Positions 35,700-47,097 of a DNA stretch of 64,000 nucleotides are shown piece by piece (within the stretch, counting starts at the first letter, position 1; every line of letters begins with the position of its first letter). The stretch is taken from the NCBI RefSeq assembly GCF_025698545.1, contig NC_068566.1, forward strand, positions 5,005,362 through 5,069,361, read 5' to 3'. The stretch comes from Gossypium raimondii (lineage: Eukaryota > Streptophyta > Magnoliopsida > Malvales > Malvaceae). A program made the translations under genes and the position numbers. The notes beneath the pieces were generated by a model that made no database searches, was not told where the DNA came from, and was given only the letters and a program-made list of their open reading frames with translations.

Positions 35700-35940
35700 T
35701 TTTTTCATCAATTGGACAAAAATAATATACAAACTAGATGTTCAAAGATAGGGGTTGTGACAATAATAACTTCAAAGGAAGAGATTTGAACACAAACACA
35801 ACAGTTAACCACTAAACCAAATCAATTCACTTAATAAATTTTAACAATTCAAAAACTAAAATTTTGGGGCATTACAACTTTCCTTCTTAAAGAAATTTTA
35901 ATCTCAAATTTTACTTGACTCGAACAGATGTGATTCAATT
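35700..35940 (-). repeat. Antisense gypsy-type LTR start with polypurine tract
   Basis: The minus strand reads AAGAAGGAAAGT then TGTAATGCCCCAAAATTTTA, starting at 35876 and truncated near 35700. The LTR start resembles that at 42747 (TGTAATACCTTAAAATTTGA), including a shared 'TTGTTAA' and 'GGTTCGAATC'-like region, so it is the same broad family. Confidence 0.65.
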
Positions 35941-37860
35941 AAATAATTTTAAGCAACATATAAAATTATAAACCAAAAATAAATAATTTAAAATCATAAA
36001 AGAAAAGGGAAAAATTCACAAATTAAATAGTTTTAAGCATCATATAAAATTATAAATGGTGCTTGTGGTTTCTAATGAAAATGTAAACTATTATGTAGAA
36101 TATATGATGTTTAAAATATTATCATTCTTGTCTGAAATTTTATTCAACTTAATATAATTAATTTTGTATGATTAAATTATCTTTCATATTCGTTTTACTA
36201 GAAAATTTTAAATAATTTGATTCGATTAATTTGAAATTTAAATTTTTTTCGATTTTTCTAACTAAATCGAGTTTTGCTCACCCTAACTCGCTTAATTTTA
36301 AATGTTTAACTATTTTAAATGTTTAATTATTCAATTCACTTAACGGTTGTTGACTTGTATGCGGTGGTTCTTAATTTAAAAATACTATTGACGTGGCAGT
36401 ACCTAATTGATTAATTTTTTTCCTAGTGGTATTAACTTTTAGGGTAAAATGAGTAACGAAAATTAAGTTTGAGTAACATATTTGACTAAAAAAAATTTAA
36501 GTATCATTTTGAAAATAAGGTATAGTTTAGGGGGTATTTTTTAAATTAAACCATTAAAACATTAATTAAATATAAGTTAAAAACATTTAAAACTTAAATT
36601 AACTCTCTCTTTTTTAATCGGTGTCTATTTATTTTATAGATTCAGAGAAGTATCATTCAAATTATTAGCTCAGAAGGACCAACTCGAGAACACCGATAGG
36701 GAAGTTGTGGTGGAAGTAATAAAAATTGTGCAACAAAGAACACAATGATTTATAGTGGTTCGACCCCAATTGCTTTCTCCACTATCTTAGCTCACCACAA
36801 CTAAGGATTTTCTCAAAGCCACTAATTTGACAACTTTTGAGGACATGTTTAGCCTTATAATCTCCCTTAAGATTTATACCCCAAAATCTTAGGATACAAC
36901 TCTATTAAGGTTTCTACCCAAACCTTAAGAATTAACCCTCTCTCAAAAAAAAACAAATATGTAAATAAAGAAACAATCCTTACAAGATCAAGATATTTTC
37001 CAATTAAGCACAAATACAAAGAAGAACACTTGAGTTAAATGAATACAATGAAAGCTCACAAGTGTTTACAAGAAGAGTTATGAAAGAATTAAGCTCTAGG
37101 TTGTTTTGATTTATCTTTAAGCTTTGCACATTGCTCTACATGTTGCTAAACCTTTGGAAGAGGATATTTATACCCTCTAAATGCTTTCCAACCGTTGTGG
37201 TTGCTGTAGAAGTGAATATAGCCGTTAGGGATAAAATACCAGGTCATTAACTTCACCTACAGCAATGAGTATCGATACCTACTAAAAGGGTATCGATATT
37301 TTTTATAATTAATGTTGATTTTAGTGACAGTTGGAGTAGGAATATCGATACCTAAGAGAATTATCGATACTTTTATGAAAATTATCGCTACCTAGTAGAG
37401 GTTACAAATTTCAAAATGTAAATTTGGTATCAATTAACAGAGGAGTATCGATATCTTGTAGAATATCGATGCTCAGACAAAAAGTATCGATACTTTTCGT
37501 CCTGGAGCAATTCTAACTTGTTTGAAAATGATTAAAATATATTTAAAAATGTTTGACTCAATTGAAACCATTTCAACTTGATTTTATGAAATTCCTGAAA
37601 TTTACTTTTATTAAAAAACACTTTAATTTGTTATATCAAACCATATTATCCAATAAGATTTAGTTTAACACAAATTAAAGTAATATGCAAATAAATGGTT
37701 ACAATGATAGATTCAAAAATCCAAAGAAATCCTTATATTTAATTTTCTTAGCAAATTAAACAATTAAAAGAAAATCTTCACCCTTATATTTCTTGTTTCT
37801 TTTATCCTCCACTTTACAATTTTCTATTTCATCTTTTATCCCTTCTTGTGTGAGTCATCA
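35941..37860. other. Unassigned repeat-rich non-coding DNA
   Basis: Low coding content. The stretch from about 36640 to 37750 looks like LTR-type repeat, with TGGTTCGACCCCAATTGC at about 36750, but no ends were found. It includes the ATCGAT cluster listed separately. Confidence 0.4.
37265..37500. repeat. Cluster of ATCGAT-containing motifs
   Basis: (A/G)TATCGATA(C/T) or close variants occur about eight times in ~235 bp (for example GAGTATCGATACC, GGGTATCGATATT, AAGTATCGATACTTTTCG). Spacing is irregular. Confidence 0.8.
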
Positions 37861-37861
37861 G

Positions 37862-38234
37862 CCGGCTATTGGCTTGTATGTCGTGGTTCTTAATTTAAAA
37901 ACACGATGTTGTCATAACCGAGGTGCAGCGTTGCAATTCCCACTTTTGTCAAAGAAAACGATCATTTGCAAATCTTTTATTGTATCTTAAAATTCAAATT
38001 GACAATTTTTTTATTTCAACTTCATCGTTTTTGTTTGAGCCAGCTACTGGCTTTGTATAGCATGGGACTCATGAGGTTTAAAATAATGGTTTGTTAATTT
38101 AAAAATACCACGTGATGTTGGTATACGCAACGTGCAGCTTTGCGATTCCCACTTTTGTCAAATAAAATGATCATTTGAAAATCCTTCTTGCAAGATCTCA
38201 AGAAAATTAGTTGCTCTACTCTACCATCTTCCCA
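37862..38234 (+). promoter_or_regulatory. Promoter of SOT pseudogene 2, with a duplicated proximal block
   Basis: 38035-38234 matches the copy 1 and copy 3 promoters and contains CACGTG at 38109-38114. A second, more decayed version of the same block (GCCGGCTATTGGCTTGTATG ... CCCACTTTTGTCAAA ... ATCATTTGCAAATC) lies just upstream at 37862-37975. This suggests that another SOT promoter once stood here. Confidence 0.7.
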
Positions 38235-38849
38235 ATGGAGACTTCAAAAACTTTTCCGAGCGTAGAGACACCAGATGAAGGTTACCAAAAGACACTTAAA
38301 AACTTCGATGAACTGCTGCCAACTCTCCCTCAAACCAAAGGTTGATGGTTAGGCCAGCTTTTCCAATACCATGGCTTTTGGATATCAAGTTTTGGCATAA
38401 AAGGAAGCTTGTTGATCCATGACCACTTCAAGCCTCGATCCACTGACATCATAGTCGCAACATACCCTAAATATGGCACTACCTGGCTCAAAGCCTTCGT
38501 TTTCTCCATTATCAACAAAGCTCCCTTTGATTTTAGCGACCATCCTTTGCACAAAGTAAACCCTCAAGACTTAGTCCCTTTCTTCGAAGGAATTACTTGT
38601 AAAGATGGGTCAACTTCCTTCGTCGATGGGATTCCTTCACCTCGCCTTCTTTCAACTCACCTTCCTTACTCTTTGTTCCCAACACGCATGACCGATGATA
38701 CCATGGCTTGCCGTTTCCTATACGTTTGTAGGTACCCCAAAGATGTTCTCGTTTCAAAGTGGCATTTCGTCAACAAGTTGAGACCCAAAAAACTGCCACC
38801 ACTTTCACTAGAGGAAACCTTTGACTTGTTTTGCAAAGGGGTTTCTCAC

Positions 38850-39261
38850 TGTTAAGTATGACTCCTATTTTCAGTCAAATTTGAGAAATAATCTTCTAGT
38901 TAAACTCTGTTTATTTATTTCAGCTAAACACTGATTAGTTTAGATTATTTATTTCAGTCAAACACTGATTAGTTTACAACCTTAAAAAAACCCTATTTAG
39001 AGATTAGAACTCATAACACATTTAGAGAATTTTGCGTTTACATTTTGAGGGTTCTTTGTTTTTTCGAGGTTTGGGATTTAGTTTTATCTCCATCTTTTGT
39101 ACTCTTCTTTCTTTTTCCATTATAGTAAAATTATCTTTGCCCGTGGTTTTTTATCCGCTTTGAAAGGGTTTTTTCACTTTAAATTTGTGTGTTTAATTTC
39201 TTAAATTATTCCGCTATTTTGTTACTTGTTGCTTATTGCTTAATCGGGTCGGTCTCTAACA
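38850..39261 (+). repeat. 5' LTR of the copia element (promoter region missing)
   Basis: 412 bp. Compared with the 3' LTR it lacks the stretch holding TAGCCTATAAATAGGCTC and instead repeats AGTTTAGATTATTTATTTCAG-type sequence near 38910-38980. Confidence 0.9.
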
Positions 39262-39263
39262 AG

Positions 39264-39275
39264 TGGTATCAGAGC
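39264..39275 (+). promoter_or_regulatory. Primer-binding site, initiator tRNA-Met
   Basis: TGGTATCAGAGC, the standard Ty1/copia primer site, 2 nt after the LTR. Confidence 0.95.
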
Positions 39276-39319
39276 TAGTTTAATTTTCATATATCAGCCC
39301 ATTCAGATTGGCAGCAACA

Positions 39320-40723
39320 ATGTTTGAAATTGAGAAGTTCAATGGTGAGACAAATTTCAATCTGTGGCAAGTTCGGATGATGACAATTCTAGTTCAATCC
39401 GGTTTGAAAAAAGTTGTTATCGAGAAAAAGCCTGAGAATATAAATAAAAAAGAATAGGAAGAGCTTGATGAAAAGGCCTTGTCTGCAATCCAGTTGTGCC
39501 TCACGAATATGGTATTGCAGGAGGTATTGATGGAGAAGACCTCATCGGCCTTGTGAAAAAGGTTAGAAACTCTTTATGCGACTAAGTCTCTGGCTAACAG
39601 TTTAGTGTTGAAACAACATCTATTTATGTTTCGCATGAACGAAGGTGAGCTTCTTAGAGATCACATCAGTCAATTCATTACTCTTTTAAATGATTTAAAG
39701 AACGTTGAGGTTCATATTGATGATGAAGATCAAGCTATGCTATTATTGTGCTCTTTACCCCCTTCATACAAGTCTTTCAGGGGGACCCTGATTTATGGCA
39801 GAGACAACTCTCGTTCGAAGATGTGAAGGGTCATTTGTAGAGTAGAGAAAACTCGACAATGAGCTTCATTTGGATAGCAAGGCAGATAGGCAAGCTTCTG
39901 TTTTGATGGCATCAAAGAAACGAGACAAAAGATGTCGCTATTGTAAAAAGTTAAGTCACGTCAAAGCAGATTGTTATAAATTGCGAAATAAAAGAGCTGC
40001 TGAGAGTGACGAGGAAGATGTAGCTGGTGTTAATTTGATCGATGAAAGCAGTGATGATTTCTTGTTAGTGTCAACGAGCGATAACTCCAAGCTCACGTCC
40101 GAGTGGATCCTAGATTCGGGATGTTCTTTCCACATATGTCCCAATGGAGAATGGTTCTCCACATACATTTCGATTGAAGGTGGAGTTGTGCGTATGGGAA
40201 ATGATTCATCTAGTAAGGTAATTGGTATTGGTACTGTTAAAATTAGGATACACTATCGGACGATTAGGACACTCTCAGATGTCAGGTATGTACCTGATTT
40301 ACGAAAGAATCTCATCTCCTTGAGTATTTCAGACTTGAAAGGATGCAGAATCAACATCAAGTCAAGCGGCATTAAAGTATCTCGTGGAGCTCTTATTTTA
40401 TTAAAAGGTAAAAGAACTGGCAGTCTTTATATTCTAGAAGGTTCTACAATGACCGGTGAAATCAGACGTCCCTTGCCATTACAGAGTTGAAGTCAACTCA
40501 TTTGGAGCAGAGGCAACTTGATCATAGGAGGGAAAAATGTATGACTGTTTCATTGAAGAGAGGTTCTCTTTTGGATGCAGGTTTTGAAAAGTTAAAGCAC
40601 TGTGTTCGTGAAAATCAGACCTGTGTTAGTTTTGATTTGGCAGTGTACAAGTCGGAGGTTAGAAGTCTTCCAGTTTCTAAGCACAGATTCGACTCAGTTA
40701 ATTCCCTGTATAGTTCAAGATAG
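39320..40723 (+). pseudogene. Copia gag - protease fragment
   Basis: ATG 39320 opens gag (FNGETNFNLWQVRM). Stops occur at about 39457 (TAG) and 39554 (TGA), then the frame is open at 39605-39826 (UBN2-type gag) and shifts to 39870-40490. There, CRYCKKLSHVKADCYKL is a CCHC knuckle variant and WILDSGCSFHIC is the protease active site (D-S-G). 40487-40723 holds a pre-integrase remnant (RREKCMTVSLKRGSLLDAG), then an abrupt join near 40650 to the extreme 3' end of pol (RSLPVSKHRFDSVN). This shows a large internal deletion. Confidence 0.85.
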
Positions 40724-40781
40724 GCTCGTGGCAGGCTTTGGTAAAGATGGCGTTGTAGAAATATGAGTCAAGGTGGAGATT

Positions 40782-41212
40782 TGTTAAGTATGACTCCTAT
40801 TTTCAGTCAAATTTGAGAAATAATCTTCTAGCTAAACTCTGTTTATTTGTTTCAATCAAACACTGATTAGTTTAGATTATTTTATTATTATTTGACATAT
40901 GAATTTAGCCTATAAATAGGCTCTTTTACAACCTTAGAAAAAAAAACCCCATTTAGAGATTAGAACTCATTAAACATTTAGAGAATTTTGTGTTTACGTT
41001 TTAAGGGTTCTTTGTTTTTTTTGGGGTTTGTGGTTTAGTTTTATCTCCATCTTTTGTACTCTTCGTTCTTTTTCCATTATAGTAAAATTATCTTTGCCCG
41101 TGGTTTTTTATCCTCTTTGGAGGGGTTTTTCCATGTTAAATTTGTATGTTTAATTTCTCAATTTATTTCGCTATTTTTGTTACTTGTTGCTTAATCGGGT
41201 CGATCCCTAACA
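40782..41212 (+). repeat. 3' LTR of the copia element
   Basis: 431 bp, with a good TATA element (CCTATAAATAGGC near 40910-40922) missing from the 5' LTR. Confidence 0.92.
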
Positions 41213-41605
41213 CTCACTATGGACCGTTTTAGGATCACATATTGGGGTACTGGAAAGCTAGTGTGGAGTTACCGAAGAAGGTGTTGTTCTTGAAGTATGA
41301 AGATGTAAAGAAGGAGCCTTTGGGTTGTGTGAGGAAAGTTGCAGAGTTCTTAGGAGTACCCTTTACACCAGAGGAAGAAAACAATGAGATTGTGGAACAA
41401 ATAGTGAAGCTGTGCAGTTTTGAGAGCATGAGCAATCAAGATGTCAACAAACTTGACAAAAGATATCAACAGCGTCTGTTAGCAACTCGATTTCTTCAAG
41501 AAAGGTGAAGTTGGAGACTGGGTTAACCATTTGTCACTGAAATGGTGAGAAATTGGATCGGATTCTTGAAGAAAAACTTCAAGATCTGGATTCAACTTTC
41601 ATTGA

Positions 41606-42428
41606 GTCCAAAGTATCTCATTGAATTTGATTTATATTTGAATGTTTTCTTTTAATTACGTGATTTGCGTATTATGTGTCTTTTTAATTTTCATGATCAA
41701 CTATGTAATCTTTTCTTTATCTACATAAATAATATAATACATCAAGAAATAGCAAATTATACATTATTATTATTTTAACTCTAAAATTAATATATTTTAT
41801 AAAATTCTAAAACCCTACATTTTCAAAATCCAGGACCTTAAAACTTAAACTCTAGATGTCTTTAGACATTAGACCCTAATTTAACACTTTCTCTAAGATC
41901 ATAAATCTTAAAATTCTAAATTTTAACCAACCATACCATAAATTATAAATCTAGTTGAAAAACATAAACCTTCCGCTACTATTACTATTTGTTACTTTTA
42001 TTTAATTTTTGAATGGAATAAATTAGAACTACAATGGACTAAAAATCAATGTATATCTTATCCTAAATCAGAATAAACTAGAAATACAATCAAATCAATA
42101 CAAAACACAATGAATTAAATAAATTTAAATCAAAATAATTATTCAAGTTATATTTTGCATTATATTAGAATTGGTGTTGAATTTGTAAAAAGGAAAATGA
42201 TTAATATGATTTTCATGATTCTTGTTTTCAGAATACGAGATTGATAAAGGACAACTTAATTAGTTGATGTTTGAATGAGCCGGCGGCAATTAGCTTTTAT
42301 TCTATGTTGAGATTACCGCCATTTAACAAATCAACATTTAATTGCAAATAAAAATTGCCTGTTACTGTTACTTGAGTATAATAAAAATGGATCATTTGCA
42401 AATTCTTTTTCCATGATTTCCCTTCCCC
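41606..42428 (+). repeat. 3' flank of SOT copy 2, duplicated at 53704-54590
   Basis: Non-coding. Long matches to the flank of copy 3 (ATTGGTGTTGAA-TTTGTAAAAAGGA, GGACAACTTAATTAGTTGATG, GGCGGCAATTAGCTTTTATT). It ends with the promoter of the next SOT copy. Confidence 0.85.
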
Positions 42429-42500
42429 ATGGAGAATTCAAACTTTTTTTGCCATTGAGAAAGAATTAAAGCTCGATGAAACAAAAAAGTCGATGAAATA
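42429..42500 (+). pseudogene. 5' fragment of a further SOT copy
   Basis: ATG 42429 begins MENSN like copy 4. An extra T in the T-run (about 42444-42450) shifts the frame to a stop. Homology to copy 4 fades by about 42500, where antisense copia sequence begins. It corresponds by position to copy 4 in the duplicated block. Confidence 0.85.
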
Positions 42501-42509
42501 TAGTCTCAT

Positions 42510-42746
42510 TACCAATTTGTTATATTAGATATCATTGATTAGCTTTGAATCTGAAGGGCATCTTATTGCCAATGTTCCTTTACCTTTAACAACAATATAA
42601 TCTTCACTTTGGAAATTATTGAAGTATCTATTTCCCTAAAGAGATCACAATCAAATGCCATATGATTTATGTAACCATTATCAATAAACCACTTGTCACT
42701 AGAGCTGCTAGTTGTAAAATAAGTTGCTACAAAAAGTTGTTCCTCC
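42510..42746 (-). pseudogene. Copia protease fragment, antisense (left half)
   Basis: The minus strand reads EEQLFVATYF then DKWFIDNGYINHMAFDCD, the copia protease region with D-N-G in place of D-S-G. Its upstream continuation is found at 51810-51702, beyond the inserted LTR and array. Confidence 0.8.
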
Positions 42747-43557
42747 TGTAATACCTTAAAATTTGAGTTTTTAATTTGTTAATTTTTATTATTTTAAGTG
42801 ATTTACTTTAGTTGTTAATTATTTTAGATATGTGTATGAGGACATGGGTTCGAATCTTACTTTTAAAAAATTTTGCTATTTTTATTCATATCCCTATCTT
42901 TGTTCATTAGACTTCAATGTTATTTTCGCTCATTTTGTAATAGAATGAGCCTTTCAATTTAGTGGTTAAACTTTAATGTACTCTTTAATCTTATGTCTAA
43001 ATCATTGCTTGAGCAATTAGAATTATTTTTATTAATGGTCTTGTGAGTAGTACAGCTAGTGGAATTTGGATTCGAAATGAAGTCTCTGGAAAATATGTTA
43101 GATAAGGATTAGGTTTGTTGGGATAATGGAAATATTTATTTTATTTTATTTTATTCTATTCTATTTTTAACTTATTTTCTTTTATTTTGAAATTAGAAAA
43201 AGAAAGAATAATCCCAAATTTTTGATCCACTAATCACGTTCCCTATCTTTCTCCCCAATTTTTCCCACACGTGTTTTTTCACTTTGGTCTTCAGTAAAGT
43301 TTTCCCAATATTTCTTTCTTTTGTTCTTCCCTTTTCTCTCCAAACTTCCTTGGTTTCTTGATTGTGGTCTCTTGTGTTATTCAATTTCTTTGGTCCACGT
43401 GTGATTGAATTGTTTGCAACCTGACTCATGCGTAAGTATTGTCTATGTTAGTTCCTTCTGTTACTGAGTTTCCCTTTTGTTGTCCTTGGTTAAGTTGGGA
43501 TTCTTGTGCTGCATTTTCTGTTGTTAATCGTGTGGGTTTTTTAGTTGAAGGTCACGA

Positions 43558-43971
43558 TGTTAAAATTGGCCAACCATCTTTCTTTGTTTGAAGTGCATGC
43601 GACTTGATGACATCTTTGCGAGACGTATACTTCTTTATGTGACAAGGTTTTCTCTTTAGTTTCTTTGTTAAGCTACTTAGTTGAAAATGAACTAAGTTGG
43701 TATTGTTTTGATGTTTTTAGGTGCTGATTGACATAATCGACTTGTGTAAGTTAAGTTTTACTTGTTTCAAAGTAAAACTAGTGGTACTAGGTAGTATTTG
43801 GTGATGTATTTGACTATATATATGTTGTTTTTCTAGTTGAATGAATGAGTTGAATGAGCTATCGACCATTAGCTCCCTTCTTTGCGTTTGTGAGCAAGTA
43901 AATTATTTTTGTTTCTTCCTCATTTGTTCTCTGTCTTGTTATCTTTTTTTGCTGCTGCCAATGTTCCAACA
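43558..43971 (+). repeat. Array LTR 1
   Basis: 414 bp; followed by the primer site at 43974-43987. Contains two perfect 8-bp hairpins at 43675-43697 and 43754-43779, repeated in every LTR. Confidence 0.92.
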
Positions 43972-44608
43972 AATGGTATCATGAGCCTAAGTCTTAAGGG
44001 ACCATTGATTTCGCTTCCCCTGCTCAACATCGGCTTAAACTTATAAGACCCCCAAACAAGCTTGAATAAGCTGAATGAGGAGTTTCAAGGAAAGGTGTGA
44101 GCTTTCCAAATGTGCAAGCTTAGCAAGATGTCAAAGCGCAAGCTTAGCAAAGTCTTGAACTGTTGAAGACAAGCTGTTGAAGACAATATGCAAAGATGTG
44201 AGTCATCAAAAGGTGTGAGTTCGACAACATGTGGAAGCCCAATGTGTGTTGTATAGTTGCAAGCCTATTGAAGGCAGTAAGCAAAGTGTGAGCACATCAA
44301 TTGCAAGCCAAAATGGCAGAATGAAGGCAAGCAAACTATACTTACGAACTGTTTGTGCAAGAAGAAGCAAAGAAACAAGGCAAAATGTGTTGTCAACCAA
44401 GGCTGTGAAGGAGGAGAAGACTCCATTTGGTGAACAAATCTTTGGCACAAAAGACTGGGATAGTCAAGTGTGTAAGTCAGATTTGTTGTTTGTGAATGAA
44501 GCCAAGGTTGAAAATTAATTGGTCAGCTTGAAACAAAGCATCTAAGGGCTGCCAAGTTCAAAAACTTGATGAATGATATGTATTTGCAGCATGGAGTCCA
44601 AGGAAGAG
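43972..44608 (+). repeat. Array internal region 1 (reference copy)
   Basis: 637 bp, non-coding. After the primer site come short direct repeats of GCAAGCTTAGCAA(A/G) near 44124-44152; purine tract AAGGAAGAG at 44600-44608. Internal regions 2-6 have the same layout. Confidence 0.88.
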
Positions 44609-45014
44609 TGTTGAAATTGGCCAACCATGCTGCTGTTTGAAGTGCATGCAACTTGATGACATCTTTGCGACGTATACTTCTTTATGTGACAAGGTTTTCT
44701 CTTTAGTTTCTTTGTTAAGCTACTTAGTTGAAAATGAACTAAGTTGGTATTGTTTTGATGTTTTTAGGTCTTGATTGACATAATCGACTTGTGTATAAGT
44801 TAAGTTTTACTTGTTTCAAAGTAAAACTAGTGGTACTAGGTAGTATTTGGTGATGTATTTGACTATATATATGTTGTTTTCTAGTTGAATGAATGAAATG
44901 AATGAGCTATCACCATTAGCTCCCTTCTTTGCGTTTGTGAGCAAGTAAATTGTTTTGTTTCTTCCTCATTTGTTCTCTGTCTTGTTATCTTTTTTTCTTG
45001 CCAATGTTCCAACA
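44609..45014 (+). repeat. Array LTR 2
   Basis: 406 bp; primer site follows at 45017. Confidence 0.92.
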
Positions 45015-45647
45015 AATGGTATCATGAGCCTAAGTCTTAAGGGACCATTGATTTCGCTTCCCTGCTCAACATCGGCTCAAACTTATAAGACCCCAAACAA
45101 GCTTGAATAAGTTTGAATGAGGAGTTTCAAGGAAAGGTGTGAGCTTTCCAAATGTGCAAGCTTAGCAAGATGTCAAAGCGCAAGCTTAGCAAAGTCTTGA
45201 GCCTGTTGAAGACAAGCTGTTGAAGACAATATGCAAAGATGTGAGTCATCAAGGTGTGTGTTCAACAACATGTGGAAGCTCAATGTGTGTTGTATAGTTG
45301 CAAGCCTATTGAAGGCAGTAAGCAAAGTGTGAGCACTGTCAATTGCAAGCCAAAATGGCGAGAATGAAGGCAAGCAAACTATACTTCTGAACTGTTTGTG
45401 CAAGAAGAAGCAAAGAAACAAGGCAAAATGTGTTGTCAACCAAAGTCATGAAGGAGGAGAAGACTCCATTTGGTGAACAAATCTTTGGCACAAAAGATGG
45501 GATAGTCAAGTGTGTAAGTCGATTTGTTGTTTGTGAATGAAGCCAAGGTTGAAAATTAATTGGTCGACTTGAAACAAAGCATCTAAGGCGCCAAGTTCAA
45601 AAACTTGATGAATGATATGTATTTGCGACATGGAGTCCAAGGAAGAG

Positions 45648-46058
45648 TGTTGAAATTGGCCAACCATGCTGCTTTGTTTGAAGTGCATGCAACTTGATGA
45701 CATCTTTGCGGTAGCGTATACTTCTTTATGTGACAAGGTTTTCTCTTTAGTTTCTTTGTTAAGCTACTTAGTTGAAAATGAACTAAGTTGGTATTGTTTT
45801 GATATTTTTAGGTCTTGATTGACATAATCGACTTGTATAAGTTAAGTTTTACTTGTTTCAAAGTAAAACTAGTGGTACTAGGTAGTATTTGGTGATGTAT
45901 TTGACTATATATATGTTGTTTTTCTAGTTGAATGAATGAGTGAATGAGCTATCACCATTAGCTCCTTTCTTTACGTTTGTGAGCAAGTAAATTGTTTTGT
46001 TTCTTCCTCATTTGTTCTCTGTCTTGTTATCTTTTTTCTTCTTGCCAATGTTCCAACA
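45648..46058 (+). repeat. Array LTR 3
   Basis: 411 bp. Shares GCGGTAGCGTATAC and GATATTTTTAGG with LTR 6. Confidence 0.92.
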
Positions 46059-46686
46059 AATGGTATCATGAGCCTAAGTCTTAAGGGACCATTGATTTCG
46101 CTTCCCTGCTCAACATCGGCTCAAACTTATAAGACCCCAAACAAGCTTGAATAAGTGAAGGAGGAGTTTCAAGGAAAGGTGTGAGCTTTCCAAATGTGCA
46201 AGCTTAGCAAGATGTCAAAGGCGCAAGCTTAGCAAAGTCTTGAGCTTTATTGAATACAAGCTGTTGAAGACAATATGCAAAGATGTGAGTCATCAAAAGT
46301 GTGAGTTCAACAACATGTGGAAGCTCAATGTGTGTTGTATAGTTGCAAGCCTATTGAAGGCAGTAAGCAAAGTGTGAGCTGTCAATTGCAAGCCAAAATG
46401 GCGAGAATGAAGGCAAGCAAACTATACTTCTGTGTTTGTGCAAGAAGAAGCAAAGAAACAAGGCAAAATGTGTTGTCAACCAAGGTGTGAAGGAGGAGAA
46501 GACTCCATTTGGTGAACAAATCTTTGGCACAAAAGATGGGATAGTCAAGTGTGTAAGTCGATTTGTTGTTTGTGAATGAAGCCAAGGTTGAAAATTAATT
46601 GGTCGACTTGAAACAAAGCATCTAAGAACGCCAAGTTCAAAACTTGATGAATGATATGTATTTGCGACATGGAGTCCAAGGAGGAG

Positions 46687-47097
46687 TGTTGAAATTGGCC
46701 AACCATCTTCTTGTTTGAAGTGCATGCAACTTGATGACATCTTTGCAAGACGTATACTTGCTTTATGTGACAAGGTTTTCTCTTTAGTTTCTTTGTTAAG
46801 CTACTTAGTTGAAAATGAACTAAGTTGGTATTGTTTTGATGTTTTTAGGTCTTGATTGACATAATCGACTTGTGTACAAGTTAAGTTTTACTTGTTTCAA
46901 AGTAAAACTAGTGGTACTAGGTAGTATTTGGTGATGTATTTGACTATATATATGTTGTTTTTCTAGTTGAATGAATGAGTGAATGAGCTATCGACCATTA
47001 GCTCCCTTCTTTGCACGTTGTGAGCAAGTAAATTATTTTGTTTCTTCCTCATTTGTTCTCTGTCTTGTTATCTTTTTTCTTTGCCAATGTTCCAACA
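46687..47097 (+). repeat. Array LTR 4
   Basis: 411 bp. Shares CTATCGACCATTAGCTCCC and (A/G)AGACGTATAC with LTR 1. Confidence 0.92.

Larger units (their letters stand above)
38850..41212 (+). mobile_element. Non-autonomous Ty1/copia element inside SOT copy 2
   Basis: LTRs at 38850-39261 and 40782-41212 both start TGTTAAGTATGACTCC and end CTAACA. The target duplication CTCAC lies at 38845-38849 and 41213-41217. Primer site TGGTATCAGAGC at 39264-39275, polypurine tract AAGGTGGAGATT just before the 3' LTR. Inside are gag, zinc knuckle, protease and the start of the pre-integrase region only; integrase core, RT and RNase H are deleted. Total 2363 bp against roughly 5 kb for full copia elements. 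Confidence 0.95.
38235..41605 (+). pseudogene. Cytosolic sulfotransferase, copy 2, split by a copia insertion
   Basis: Coding exon 38235-38849 resumes at 41218 after the inserted element; the join falls within the Ser-His codons of GVSHYGPFW. Lesions besides the insertion: codon 37 Trp is TGA (38343-38345); Trp210 is TAG (41229-41231); small indels near 41475-41515 and 41530-41590 shift the C-terminus, so RKGEVGDW is lost in frame. The PAPS loop reads YPKYGTTWLKA and the phosphate site CRYPKDVLVSKWHF (Asp to Tyr). By eye it is closest to copy 3, including the 3' flank. The insertion target duplication is CTCAC. Confidence 0.95.
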
